NCBI GenBank assembly: GCA_944470555.2
Contig: OX104129.1
Location: forward strand, 52,299,998 to 52,363,997
Origin: Heterobilharzia americana
Taxonomy: Eukaryota; Platyhelminthes; Trematoda; Strigeidida; Schistosomatidae
Reading direction: 5' to 3'
DNA length: 64,000 bases
Positions 1 to 9,619 of this stretch are shown here, one piece after another; positions within the stretch are counted from its first letter, which is position 1, and each line of letters starts with the position of its first letter. Made by a program: the position numbers and the translations under genes. A model generated the notes under the pieces. It ran no database searches, was not told where the DNA came from, and worked only from the letters and a program-made list of their open reading frames with translations.

Positions 1-330
1 ATTTGGTCGATACATCCACGGCCAGGTCTAAAGCCTGCCTGGTTTTCTCGGGCTTGCTGTTCCCGAGCTCCACTCAGGCGTCGGAGAATTATAGAACTTA
101 GGATCTTAGACACTATGTTTGTCAGGCTGATTCCTCTGTGGTTATCACAAGAGGACTTCTCGCCTTTCTTGAAGACTGGGATGATGAGTGACTTAGACCA
201 GTCGGAGGGGATCGTATTTGATTCCCATATACTGGCTAACACTTCCGTTAGCCTGACTAAGAGAACTCTACCACCATTCTTGTATACCTCAGCAGGTAGT
301 CCGTCTGGTCCTGCTGCCCTTCCCGTTTCA
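1..330 (-). pseudogene. A1 reverse transcriptase N-terminal part
   Basis: Downstream of the frameshift near 330 the minus strand reads on in another frame with the conserved RT start: KAAGPDGLPAEVYKNGG, then IPSDWSKSLIIPVFKKG, then NQAGFRPGRGCIDQ at the window edge. These are RT blocks 0-2 of non-LTR elements. The catalytic blocks would lie left of the window. The same segment in A2 (28,334-28,660) continues into complete RT motifs. Confidence 0.8.
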
Positions 331-1711
331 GGCTACCTACCGCTTTCTCAACTTCTTCTAGTGTTGGGGGACCTGTCTCTATGTCCCATTCAGGGTCCGA
401 CTGGATAGCGGGCAGCGCAATGGTGGCTGGAGGCCAGTTAAACTGTTCCTCAAAGTGTTCTGCCCATCGTCCCAGTCGCCTTCCCTGCGAGTGAATCGCC
501 GATCCGTCCTTCTCCGCTATAACCTCACTAACCGTTGTTGACCATTTCCCCCCAGTCTCCTTAATAAGTCTAAATAACTGTCTACTGTTACCGATCGCCG
601 CTGCCTTTTCCATCTCTTTAGCCTTTGCTGCCCACCACTGTTCACGATCGTTGCGCAGACTTTTCGTCAGTTTATTTTTAAGTTGCGCTCGCTCTTCATT
701 GTACTCAGAGCCTGCAGGGATGCATTCACGTGCATCCATTAGTTTGGAAGAAGCTGCTGATATCCACTGGCTCTTTTTAGCCATTATCTTGGAGTCGGCT
801 ACAGTCTCCAGTGCTGCTTTTACAGTAGACTGAAGATGGCACCAAGCTTCTTCTGGATGAGTGACAGTCTTTTGTTCCGATAACTGCCTAGCCAACTTCT
901 CACTGAACACGGCTTTGGTGTTTTCGTTGTCCAGCAGAACTCGTAGTGGTTTTGTTGCCAAATTTTTTCTACGTCCATTGAGACGCAGGCATATACGTGC
1001 TCGGACCAACGCATGATCGCTGTCCAAACACGTACTCCAGAAGGAGCGGCAGTCTTCCACCGATCCTCTCCAGCGATGACTAATAGCAATGTGGTCTATC
1101 TGTGTCCATCGCTGAGTCGAGCTCGGTGGACGCCAGGTCAGACAGTGCCTTTCTTTATGTCTGAAATTTGTGCTGGCTAAAAATAGGCGGTTATCTGAGC
1201 ATAGTTGTAATAGGCGATCACCGTTATCTGTACGTTCAGCTGGGATTCCGAAAGTGCCACCTAAGTGCCTTTCTGCCTCACTCAGTCTACCCACCTGTGC
1301 GTTGAGGTCACCTGCAACAACCACTACGTCCGAACGTTTGGCTTTCGAGAGGAGGTTAGACAGTTTATGGTAGAACTCGTCCTTCACTTCATCCGAACTA
1401 CAGTCAGTGGGTGCGTAAGCAGAGATTACAAAGAGACAACGGCGAGTCTCACTATTCCTTTTAGTTCTCACTGTGCCGTTCAGCCTCATAGCGCAGAGGC
1501 GACTATCAACTGGGATCCAGTCTAGTAGTGAGTTTTCTGCCCTGGTGCTTAATGCTATACCTACACCTGCAAGACCACGAGAGCTAGCTATCGAATCTCC
1601 AGAAACTCGAAGGGTGAATTTTGCAGATTCACCAGATTGGTCAGGAGAGGTCAGGTGAATAACCACACTTGGGTCCTGTATGCGTGTCTCACAAACACAG
1701 CACACATCCAT
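257..1711 (-). pseudogene. A1 endonuclease plus linker and first part of reverse transcriptase
   Basis: A 484-codon frame. It begins just after the first endonuclease strand: the preceding motif GAFNVRTL is in another frame, so this Met is a frameshift remnant, not a true start. Visible endonuclease marks are CETR near residue 7 (catalytic Glu), VVAGDLNAQVG near residue 130 and SDHALV near residue 238 (catalytic His region), the exonuclease-endonuclease-phosphatase fold that nicks target DNA for target-primed reverse transcription. A charged linker follows (residues 290-400), and then the pre-RT region EEVEKAVGSL. The last 25 residues are out of frame because one base is missing near 330. The same two lesions occur in A2. 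Confidence 0.85.
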
Positions 1712-1966
1712 GCCCGAGTTGCTAGAGTCTTTGCCAACGAAGCCTGTTGGCCAATTTGACGGAGGGTGCGGACATTGAAGGCTCCAATATGTAATTTGGA
1801 GCGTGGTTTAAGGAGACCAGGGATACTGTTCTGTGGACTCAGATCGTTGTCGAAGGCTGCAGAGGTAGGAGAAATTGAAGATGATGCAGCATCATTAATT
1901 AAGAGACGTGAAGGAAGATTAGAAGGTAATGATGGAGGAGGTGGATAGCAGTCAGAAGAAACTTGA

Positions 1967-2276
1967 GTCGAGATAGAAAGTAGACAGATGAACCATCGTT
2001 ATTTTCAGTTCTGACTGGGCCACCCAACCGACGTACAGAAACTATTAGCCTCACTATGTGCAGGTTCACATAGTATACACTCGAAATTTGAAAAATGAGT
2101 CTGTTTCCAAAAATGTATTTCATTTGTTGAAATTTAAGTCTTCACTCCAGCTACACTTACATTTCCAAGTCACATGATGAAATGCAACATGCCGCTAATC
2201 GACAAAACAATTCACTTTTATGCTCCAAAACTGGCACAATGCCTAATGTTTCGACGAGAAATTTCCAATTCTGCTT
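1967..2276 (+). repeat. Left arm of 310-bp inverted repeat
   Basis: The reverse complement of 3,931-4,240 with equal length, no indel and only about two mismatches by eye (one near 1,974, one near 2,262). It starts exactly where A1 loses similarity to A2 and ends about 18 bases before the endonuclease-derived segment R1. It has no coding sense. A hairpin with arms of this length over a 1.65-kb spacer would be a strong foldback structure. Confidence 0.9.
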
Positions 2277-2293
2277 TAAGCACGTTGGGTACC

Positions 2294-3150
2294 TTTAATC
2301 AGACAGAAGGATACTTACGTGGCACTTTCGGAATTTCGACTGAACTAACAGATAACGGATATTGCCTACTTCAACCGTGCTCAAACGACCATAAGTTTCT
2401 TGCCAGCTCGAACTTCCGACATAGAGAGAGATGTTGTCTACCGACCCCAAATCACCGATGGAGACAAATATCTCTGGAGAGGGTCGGTGGGAGATTGCTA
2501 CTTCTTCGGGAGCACGTGGTTGTACAACGATTGCGAATCGGTTCGAGTACACATATCTGCACCTGAGTGGACGTAGAACAACTATGGTCACAAGACAGTT
2601 GTGAGTGCAGCTGGACAATGAGAAGACTTGAGATGCTTTCGATGAGAAATTGGCTAGACAGTTATTGGAACAGAGCTAGATTAGTCATACAGCATAAGCC
2701 TGGTGCCATCTCCATCTCACTGTGAAAACAAAGTTGAAGGCCGTAACCGACTCTCAGAGAGTGGTTAAGAAAATTCAGTGGATATCAGTAGCTTCTTCTG
2801 ATGTAATGGTTGCACGCAAAAACATCCCTGCAGGTTCCAAGCACAATGAGGAACGGAAACAACTCAAATGCAAACTGACTAGCAGTCCATACAATGACCG
2901 TAAGCAGTGGTGGGTAGAGAAGGCCAAGGAGATGGAAAAAGCAGTGAAGATAGGCTATAGTAGATCGTTATTTAAGCTGATCAAGGAGACCGGGGCGAAA
3001 ATCTCAATGGTTGGTGAGACGATAGCACATAAGGTTGAATGGAAGGATTCACGCGCAAGAGAAACGACTGGAACGACGGATGAAACACTTCGACGAGCAG
3101 TCAAACTGGCCCCCAGTTAATATTCCGTTGCTCACTATCCAGTCAGATCT
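2294..3150 (+). pseudogene. R1: endonuclease C-terminal half and linker of family A (broken)
   Basis: Frames in this stretch resemble the A1 protein: TFGI..ELTDNGY..LQPCSND, then SSNFRHRERCCL, matching A1 residues about 150-200. A second frame (2,722-3,120, 132 codons) matches the linker: IQWISVASSDVMVARKNIPAGS and YNDRKQWWVEKAKEMEKA, ending at VKLAPS, which corresponds to the A1 pre-RT stretch FNWPPA. Multiple stops and frame changes separate them. No active-site His motif is recognisable, so it cannot encode a working nuclease. Confidence 0.7.
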
Positions 3151-3560
3151 TGAGTAAAACGTTGAGATAGGGTTTCCAATTCTTGTCGAAACCTGCAGGT
3201 GACCTGAAACGATGATGATTAGCAAGTCCACATCGGTAACGTAATGTCAGGTGTAAAGTTTTAGGGAGGTGGAGAAAGTCAGTCGATGAGATAATTAACC
3301 ATCATCGACTCAGGTGGCTGGGACATCTGTTACGCATCCATAGTCACCGCCTGACTCATAGCTAAAGTAGGTTCACAGTGAAAAATGGATTATGGTAGCC
3401 AGACTAAAACATGGCGTCAGTGCATGAAGTCACTGAGTGTTGATCTGGGTCATTTGGGGAGATGTAGACTAACCAGGTGAGGTCCACCTAACAACAGAAA
3501 CTAGTGGTTGGAGACTCTAGGTGAAATAGAATCGATATCATTGGAGCAGATGTATCCACA
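3150..3560 (+). pseudogene. R1: family A ORF C-terminal end joined by deletion
   Basis: After a junction near 3,150 the sequence reads HIGNVMSG..F..GG, then RWLGHLLR-like, then SQTKTWRQCMKSLSVDLGHLGRC and WLETLGEI. This is the C-terminal end of the family A polyprotein; A2 has HVGNAEVRCRVLGRRGK and LRGLGHMLR at the same place. The roughly 300 residues of RT core between the pre-RT region and this end are absent. What follows to 4,115 looks like 3' untranslated sequence. Confidence 0.6.
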
Positions 3561-3930
3561 CTTTATCTTCATTTTAACCACAGAACTGCATTCAGCATTT
3601 TCTCATGCCTATTGTCTCTGTTTTACTTATCCGCAGCTGTCCTACGGTAAAATCGATCTGCACAAGATTTAATTCTAGGCAGTTGTGTGATTTCCAGTTG
3701 TTGGTTGTTTTAAGAATGTATGAAGTCATGTTTAATTTTTAAGCAAGGACCTATCATACCGGTGATCATTTTCTGTACAATACTCGCTAGTGACAACAGT
3801 TTGCTGCTGTAATGGACTGTTCATCAACTCATTTGACTTTGTAACTGAACAACTAGGAGCAATAACCCACTGGCCTGAGCTTTCATTTTGATGATAGAAT
3901 TGAGGTAGTTGTTGGGAAAAGTATTGCTGA

Positions 3931-4240
3931 AAGCAGAATTGGAAGTTTCTCGTCGAAACATTAGGCATTGTGCCAGTTTTGGAGCATAAAAGTGAATTGT
4001 TTTGTCGATTAGCGGCATGTTGCATTTCATCATGTGACTTGGAAATGTAAGTGTAGCTGGAGTGAAGACTTAAATTTCAACAAATGAAATACATTTTTGG
4101 AAACAGACTCATTTTTCAAATTTCGAGTGTATACTATGTGAACCTGCACATAGTGAGGCTAATAGTTTCTGTACGTCGGTTGGGTGGCCCAGTCAGAACT
4201 GAAAATAACGATGGTTCATCTGTCTACTTTCAATCTCGAC
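3931..4240 (-). repeat. Right arm of 310-bp inverted repeat
   Basis: The inverted partner of 1,967-2,276. Its first 185 bases belong to R1 and also occur, uninverted, in R2 up to 13,650. Its last 125 bases (4,116-4,240) occur nowhere else in the window except in the left arm. The arm therefore crosses the R1/R2 breakpoint, so the inversion was made from the present form of this locus, not from R2. Confidence 0.9.
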
Positions 4241-4252
4241 TTACATTATATT

Positions 4253-4420
4253 GAAGTGCCCGTCGGAGTTGTGGCTCATCGATCCAATTACCTGACCTTC
4301 AAGCAAGTGGGTAACGGGTTCAAATCTAACTCCATGTGGAACTGTAGTTCAGTGATTTAGGGAGATGACTATCAGCCAGGGTCACTGGTTTGAGTCCCGC
4401 TCCACCTACCGAGATTTGGG
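4253..4420 (+). repeat. Two tandem tRNA-like heads (SINE-type)
   Basis: Two consecutive segments look like pol III internal promoters. The first has TGGCTCATCGA (A-box-like) near 4,272 and GGGTTCAAATC (B-box-like) near 4,317. The second has TAGTTCAGTGA near 4,346 and GGTTTGAGTCCCGC near 4,387, about 40 bases apart as in tRNAs. Neither folds into an obvious intact tRNA, so I read them as tRNA-derived SINE heads. The block lies just right of the inverted repeat. Confidence 0.5.
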
Positions 4421-4874
4421 TAGCCAGGTAGGGTCACTAACCTTCGCATTATATATGTGCCTCACCGCTTACTGCACGAATGTGCACAAGGTGGGTGAGT
4501 TCTGAGAGAAAGTTCCACCCCTCAACGAGGTTTGGGTGAGGAAGTATTATCAGCCTTAACGCAATAAGTTTGGCTCATTGCGTAGTGCACATATGGATAA
4601 TGAATTAATTCATTAAACAGGGCTGGAAGAATTTCGTGAATGAGTTGCAACGAAAGCAAGCAGTATTCCTAAAAAAGAGAAATTGATTGCATCTCGTATC
4701 AAGCAGCTACATCACCGAAGCAGTAGGTTTGGTCTTGAAGTGAAGTTAAGTTGGTCGACTACTCACAATTTAGCCTATGGAAGTCCATGATGAAGCTCCA
4801 CTGTTCCACACCTCATCATGGTTGGTAATGCCTGAATTCAATGCGCCGATTAATTTCTTCACAGTCTGATCCTA

Positions 4875-5192
4875 TTATAGGTGGTAATGTGCTTCATAGC
4901 ATATTGAATTGACGCGCGTGGCGTACACACCTGACCAATTATTGCTCATTAATAATCCCACTACATTATTTGAGCTGTGAAGATGGTCAGATGGTAATAA
5001 CAGGGAACCAGGAATTATTGGGTAACGGTCGGAGCTGTAGCAACAGAACGACAAGACCAAGACAGGAATAAAGAAGAAAGTAATTAAAAGTTGACAAAAA
5101 TAGGAACAAAACAAAAAGTCTAATGTGACGATTAAGGTGAAGATTAGATGTGGGTGTGTTTGCACCACTGGGATCGATTCCCAGTCATGTCA
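4875..5192 (-). mobile_element. Family A 3'-end fragment
   Basis: On the minus strand the first codons (from 5,190) read DMTGNRSQWCK, the degenerate last coding block of family A (DMAQNRCQWRRC in A2 near 27,265). After the stop comes a pyrimidine-rich 3' UTR and then the shared phrase around CTCCGACCGTTACCC (near 5,025), also present in A2 near 27,070. It is a 5'-truncated, very short insertion or a rearranged tail. Confidence 0.6.
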
Positions 5193-5199
5193 ACTTAAT

Positions 5200-6285
5200 T
5201 TTATAACCACTGATTTCGGTTACCATGTGGATTGCAACTGAGAAGTCTACTTTTCCCCTACATGGCTCAGACCAACAGTCAGAGGCCTCATGGATTGATG
5301 CTACATCTTTGTCTGATCATCTTGAGTCTTTTCTCGACTCAATTTCAGCTAACATTGCACATAGAGATTTTTGGAGGCTTGACATGTGCAATGCATGTCC
5401 AAGGTGCCTCATTCGATGTAGATTTGCCATGTGAACTAAGTATGTGTGCCTCACACCCTGATGAATCTACACATAGGTGATTGTGTCTTGTCAGTAGATT
5501 TACTAGTGTGTCTTGTCGTATGGTGTTTTTGAGGGTTTGAATACCTTAACGTGATATGCGAGTGGGAACGTTTTTCTATTAGTATTTTAGGTTAGCAGTA
5601 ATCGTGGCAACGACAGTGATGGACCCGCGTTTTCGGTCTGATTTTTGCCACTTCTTTTCTGCTTGGTGAGGAGTTAACATGGTTAAAATAATAGCTATCT
5701 TACTTGCACTATTTTGTGTCGGCAAATTTCTGTGCAATGGTCACCTTGAAGTCGTATCCAGTGACCTATAGAAAAATAAGTTATTAAGATTGCAAATTAG
5801 TTGCCTTTTTTTCTTTCCACTATCCAGTTGTTGTTTTCGAATGGTGAAATCTGTAGGAATAACGGACAGTTTGCAGGATCAAATTAGGCTAGCGCGTAAA
5901 GTGACCATGATCGCCATATAAGGCTTTCAGTTCTTGATTAGAACTGGTATTGTTCGTTACCCACTGACTAGGATACATACTTTTGGAAAATGTCACGCAG
6001 TTAATTTTGGTCCGCACAGTAACGATTAACCTTCAGCGTAGGTTTTCGATCATTTTGCGCACACTAAGGCTGTGTAGGAACAACGGTTATTCGTAAGCAG
6101 TATGAGCGTGTGGAATTTGAACTACTATACGAGATCCACTGGAGACCAGGCAGGTTACGCAACAATAGGTAATGCTGCCATTAGACGAGATGTCATTTAA
6201 CCCGTACAGCAGATCTGATGAATTTTAAAATAGTGTAGAAAAAATTGCCTACCTTAGTGAATATCATGCCGCTACTTGTGTCTAT
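5200..6285. other. Spacer without recognised gene
   Basis: Short frames at 5,225-5,480 resemble nothing I recognise. A 30-codon ORF with a signal-peptide profile lies at 5,679-5,771 and is listed separately. No tandem repeat or RNA gene is seen. The right edge is the 3' end of element B1. Confidence 0.4.
5679..5771 (+). CDS. Tiny ORF with signal-peptide profile, possible first exon
   Basis: ATG at 5,679 opens a 30-codon frame ending at TAG 5,769-5,771. The N-terminus has a lysine at position 3, then a hydrophobic core IIAILLALFCVGKFL, then C-N-G, the profile of a cleavable signal peptide. It is too short to stand alone. Schistosomes are known for secreted proteins built from very short exons (micro-exon genes), so it could be a first coding exon read past an unseen splice donor. 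A pyrimidine-rich stretch ending in CAG near 5,827 could be an acceptor. A chance ORF in AT-rich DNA is equally possible. Confidence 0.22.
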   Translation: MVKIIAILLALFCVGKFLCNGHLEVVSSDL

Positions 6286-6289
6286 TTTC

Positions 6290-7080
6290 ATTATTTTCCC
6301 CTTGGGTTCCTAGTGGAATATTGGGCTTCAGTAGCACGTCGCCATTGCACTCCGTTCTCTGCAGTCTTTTGAAGCTGTCTCCACGACTGCTCAGAAGCCT
6401 TCATTTCTTCTTCACACCATCTCCTCTATGTCACCCTCGGATGCCAAACTCATCGTCTCCCTTTTGGGTTCCACTCAAGGGTCTGGCGCGTGATGTCCCC
6501 AGTCGGTCTTCTCAGTGTATCCAAATCCAATTCATCTCGCCTTTCTTCTGCATATTTGTTCAGCGATGGGTTCTCGTTAGTTCGTTGCCAGAGTGAGTTC
6601 CTTCTTGTTTATTCTTTCTGGCCATCTGATCTTCAGTACCAAGTGAGCGTAGGCGTCAGCTGTTAGATGTCTGTAGTTTGTAGGAAATGCTTCTTGTGAC
6701 GCGCCAAGTTTCTGAACCACCACACAGAAGCACTTACCTGACTGACACTGGTGTTGAAAACCCGGATCTTGTGCTAGGTGCAGTAGCTCTCCACACTGAT
6801 TTCAGATTAGTGAGAGGCCGTCTTGGTTTTCCGATCCTGGTTTTGACATCTTCATCTGTGCCGCCTGTATTTGAAACGCTGCTGCCTTGCCTAGGTAGGT
6901 GAAATAGATTTCTTCTTTCAGGCTTCTCCCGCTGATGGTGATTGGAGCTTTATGGTGTTGGTGGTGGTGTTGGTTGGGTATCTTCATCACCTCTGTCTTC
7001 TGTACATTCACTTGAAGTCCACTCTTCGCTTCCTCTTCTGTCAACTTGTTAGTTTTCGCCTATAGATCTTCAGGTTTGTG
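6290..7080 (-). pseudogene. B1 RT thumb and C-terminal region
   Basis: Frame 6,802-7,044 reads SGLQVNVQKTEVMKIPNQ then PITISGRSLKEE, the block after motif C that is conserved in all three B copies. The segment down to 6,290 aligns at DNA level with the B2 C-terminal region (GRPRVTWRR type) but contains stops. The 3' end is followed by an A/T-rich tail. Confidence 0.65.
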
Positions 7081-7144
7081 CGTCATCAAACATAAATCAT
7101 CGGTGGCGAAATTCGAATCTTCTAGGGTCTTACCATCGGTCTAG

Positions 7145-7881
7145 TCAGCATATGCCCATCTTCTCGCTCCTCACTGTTTGCTGCATGATCCAGTCGACCA
7201 CAATCAGGAAGATCATGAGTGACAGTAGGCAGTCTTGTCTTATTCCTGTCTTCACTTCAAAGACGTCACTGAGCTTCCCATTTTGAATTACTTGGCGTGT
7301 GACGTCGTCATATAGCTGTTGAATGGGGTTGATAAAGATTTGTGGTATTCCGTAGTGTTGAAGCAGTTGCAAAATTACTTGTCGGTCGACGCTGTCAAAG
7401 GCCTTCTCAGAGTCAACAAACTTGAGGTAGAGGGTTGACTGCCATACTATGCTCTTTTCTATAATGATGCGTAGTGTACTGTTGCAGTTTGATCCACACA
7501 TGATTTGTTCTTCCTGAATCCAGCCAGCCAGCCTGTTCTCATCGGAGTTTTGAATCCATCGCATCCTTTAGTCTCTGCAGGATGATGCGGCCTAATATTT
7601 TGCTTGCTCTGGGTGGACATCAACATGATTCCGCGTCACTTCTTGCAAAGGCTTAGGTCTCCCTTGTTTGGGAGTTTGACGAGGTAGCCCTTCTTCCAAT
7701 CGCCAGGTACCTTCCCTTCCCTCCAAACATTCTGCAGTAGTGGTGTGAGCATGTCTGCTGTTGTCTCTGCATCTAGTCTCAATGCTTCTGGTGGGATTCC
7801 ATCTGGTCTTGCTGCTTTCCCGCATTTCAGCAGTTTTATGGCCCTTAGGACTTCTGCTTCTGTCAAAGGACTTGTGTTCAC
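7145..7881 (-). pseudogene. B1 reverse transcriptase domain (frameshifted)
   Basis: Frame 7,636-7,881 gives LLKCGKAARPDGIPPEALR, the RT-upstream block. Frame 7,145-7,564 gives VDSEKAFDSVDRQVI (motif A) and GIRQDCLLSLMIFLIVVDW (motif B, consensus GIRQGCLLSPMIF, with G to D and P to L changes). Motif C lies further left near 7,105, where the expected FADD is disrupted to FATDD by an extra codon. The GTG run at 7,922-7,941 lies in the proline-rich linker just upstream. Confidence 0.75.
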
Positions 7882-7973
7882 TTGTAGTTCTGTGGCTGGG
7901 CTGCTGGACGAGTTGCAGGTAGTGGTGGTGGTGGTGGTGGTTGATTCAAGAGGTTTTTAAAGTGGTAAGCCCA

Positions 7974-8558
7974 TCATTTCCTTTGTTTCTCCTCTTTGGT
8001 GGTAACCAGCTTTCCTTCACTATCTTTCATTGGTTTCATCTGCGTTGATCTCTTCCCTGATGCTAACCTGGTTATTTGAAACAGTGTTGTCAGTTCTTTC
8101 CTACCAGCAGCCTGTTCTGCTTCACTTACCAGTGTGTCGTAGAAGTGTCCTCTGTCTTTCCGTGCACTCTTCTTCACTTCTTTGTCCAGTGTTTAACAGG
8201 TTGTAGTCAGTTCCTCTTTTCGTTGTTCGTCTATGCAGTGCACTGATTCATCTTCTGCTTCATCATCTTCCTCTACCTGCTCTATCAGCTTCCGTGCGTC
8301 TGTCGAGATCGATTCCTTATCTTGTTTCTTCTTCCGTAATAACACGGTTATGCAGGTTTCTTTGCACATCTCTATCGAAGAGTTGCAGTGTTCTTCGACA
8401 CAGGTTTCCTCAGGGATGTTGCTTGGTGTCTCCCACTTTGTCCTGATGGCTGAAGTGAAGATGTCCTTTGTAGTTTCGTCCTTCAGTTCAGTTTCTGTTC
8501 TGGGTGTTGAACTTGAACTGTGGTCTATCACCAACTTCCTTGAATTGAAGGCTTTCAA
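7974..8558 (-). pseudogene. B1 charged linker between endonuclease and RT
   Basis: Two frames (8,193-8,558 and 7,974-8,177) match the linkers of B2 and B3: ETCITVLLRKKKQDKESIST then ARKLIEQ, and RHFYDTLVSEAEQAAG. Rich in Lys and Glu, probably helical. It has no catalytic residues. Frame breaks separate it from both neighbouring domains. Confidence 0.65.
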
Positions 8559-8879
8559 CTTGATTTGGAAGTCTGGTTCCCTGCATTAGATAGTGAGTGG
8601 TGTGAACCTACATCTGCTCTTCTTCTTGATGTTGTGTCAAGTGGGCTGCGTCTCCATCTCCACTTTCTTGAGATTGAGATGAAGTCGATCTGATTTTTAG
8701 TGTGTCCTGGTGTCTGGTGAAATCCATGTCGTTTTGTGAATATCCTTGTGTTTCTTTCTATATACTGCCTTCAATCATCAAATCGTTGACTGCGCAGATG
8801 TCTGCAAACAGTTCTGCATTGTCATTCATCATTTCACCGAGTGCTTCTCGACTCATGACGAGCTGTCTTCCTGTGTTGT

Positions 8880-9440
8880 CCACTCCGAGTTTGTCATTCA
8901 TGTCACTGCACGCATTAGAATGCATTTTGATGTCACCAACTGGAGTGTGGTCTTGTCTGTTACTGATTGCAGTTGTCTGTAGAATTCCTCCTTCTTCTCT
9001 TGGTCTGCATTATTTGTAGGTGCGTGGCGTAGCATTGAATGATTGTGACTTTCCTTCGTGCCTTTTGAGTTGAACCTTGCCGTCATGGTGGTGATGCTGG
9101 AGGAGATAGGTTCCCACTGCATGAGAGCCTTTGATGATCTTGGAGACAAGATGGTTGCCACTCCGTGGTTTATAGTGTGCTTGTGGTTGTTGTCTGGTTG
9201 ACCGGAGTGGATTATTGACTCTGCAGTTGATAGTTTTGAGAGTCCACTTCCATTCCATCTGCTGATTCCTGACAGATTCCAAGGACTTCCATGCCCTATC
9301 TCCTCATGTCTTTCGCAATCCTGGCAGCCTTGGTAGGTTCATACATGGTGCGGACATGCCATGTGCCCATGTTTACCTTGGCTTTCATCGAGAGAAGAGA
9401 AGACACGTCGGCCGACTGGCTTCGCGAAGGCTTTCACTAA
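8880..9440 (-). pseudogene. B1 AP-endonuclease-like domain (frameshifted)
   Basis: Minus-strand frames 9,010-9,282 and 8,898-9,161 align with the B3 endonuclease region: NCRVNNPLRS and KPRSGNHLVSKIIKGSHAVG in one frame, then ALMQWEPISS and MTARFNS in another. The N-terminal motif equivalent to B3's GTWNVRTM lies near 9,350, and the frame changes between them. Its role in the intact family is target nicking. This copy cannot make the full domain. Confidence 0.7.
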
Positions 9441-9619
9441 CTGGCGTCATTTCGTCTTCCAGATTCCAGCAAGGAATATGTTTAATGTTATGTTTTATAT
9501 TTTCTTTGTGCTTTGAAGTTTGTTTAGCGATCGGATTTGTTTTCTGGGGTTGTGTCGAACCTTCCCTCTTTACCTGGGCTTGTGGCCGGCTAGTAACTAG
9601 TGAAGTAATTAACCAGGCG

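Larger units (their letters stand above)
1..1966 (-). mobile_element. Family A non-LTR retrotransposon, copy A1 (cut by window edge)
   Basis: A minus-strand element with an AP-endonuclease-like domain (257-1711) followed by the start of a reverse transcriptase that runs off the left edge. It matches 28,334-30,297 (copy A2) over its whole length; by eye I count about five substitutions and two 1-bp indels. The match stops at 1,966: A2 continues into a 5' UTR, but A1 runs straight into an unrelated inverted repeat. I infer an EN-RT element of RTE type or close to it; the exact family name is uncertain. It is dead: there is a frameshift near 1,711 and another near 330, both shared with A2. Confidence 0.85.
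2279..4115 (+). repeat. Duplicated segment R1 (rearranged family A piece)
   Basis: Matches 11,814-13,650 (R2) at a constant offset of 9,535 bases, with no indel and about three substitutions from 2,294 on. It contains the middle of the family A endonuclease, the linker, a jump at about 3,150 to the 3' end of the family A ORF, and an untranslated tail. The coding parts are full of stops and so are old, while the two copies are almost identical. R1 lacks the N-terminal endonuclease half that R2 has upstream. It ends at 4,115, where the two loci diverge. Confidence 0.88.
6288..9619 (-). mobile_element. RTE-like non-LTR retrotransposon, copy B1, near full length
   Basis: Minus-strand element whose two ends match copy B3 (47,060-50,424). 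The 5' end near 9,619 begins CGCCTGGTTAA as in B3, and the 3' end near 6,290 carries the same GGAACCCAAGGG terminus before an A/T-rich tail. Domain order on the minus strand is endonuclease (about 8,880-9,420), linker (7,975-8,560), RT (7,145-7,880) and C-terminal region (6,290-7,080). All parts are split by frameshifts. Homology with RTE/SR2-type elements is inferred from the RT blocks and the WRR..E C-terminal motif seen in B2. I found no convincing target-site duplication. Confidence 0.88.

Noticed and set aside
115..408. Plus-strand ORF repeated at 28,328-28,741
   Set aside because: Antisense shadow of the family A reverse transcriptase; it is repeated only because A1 and A2 are duplicates.
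7922..7941. GTG tandem run as an independent microsatellite
   Set aside because: It is the coding Pro-run of the family B linker; B2 and B3 show the same stretch in place.
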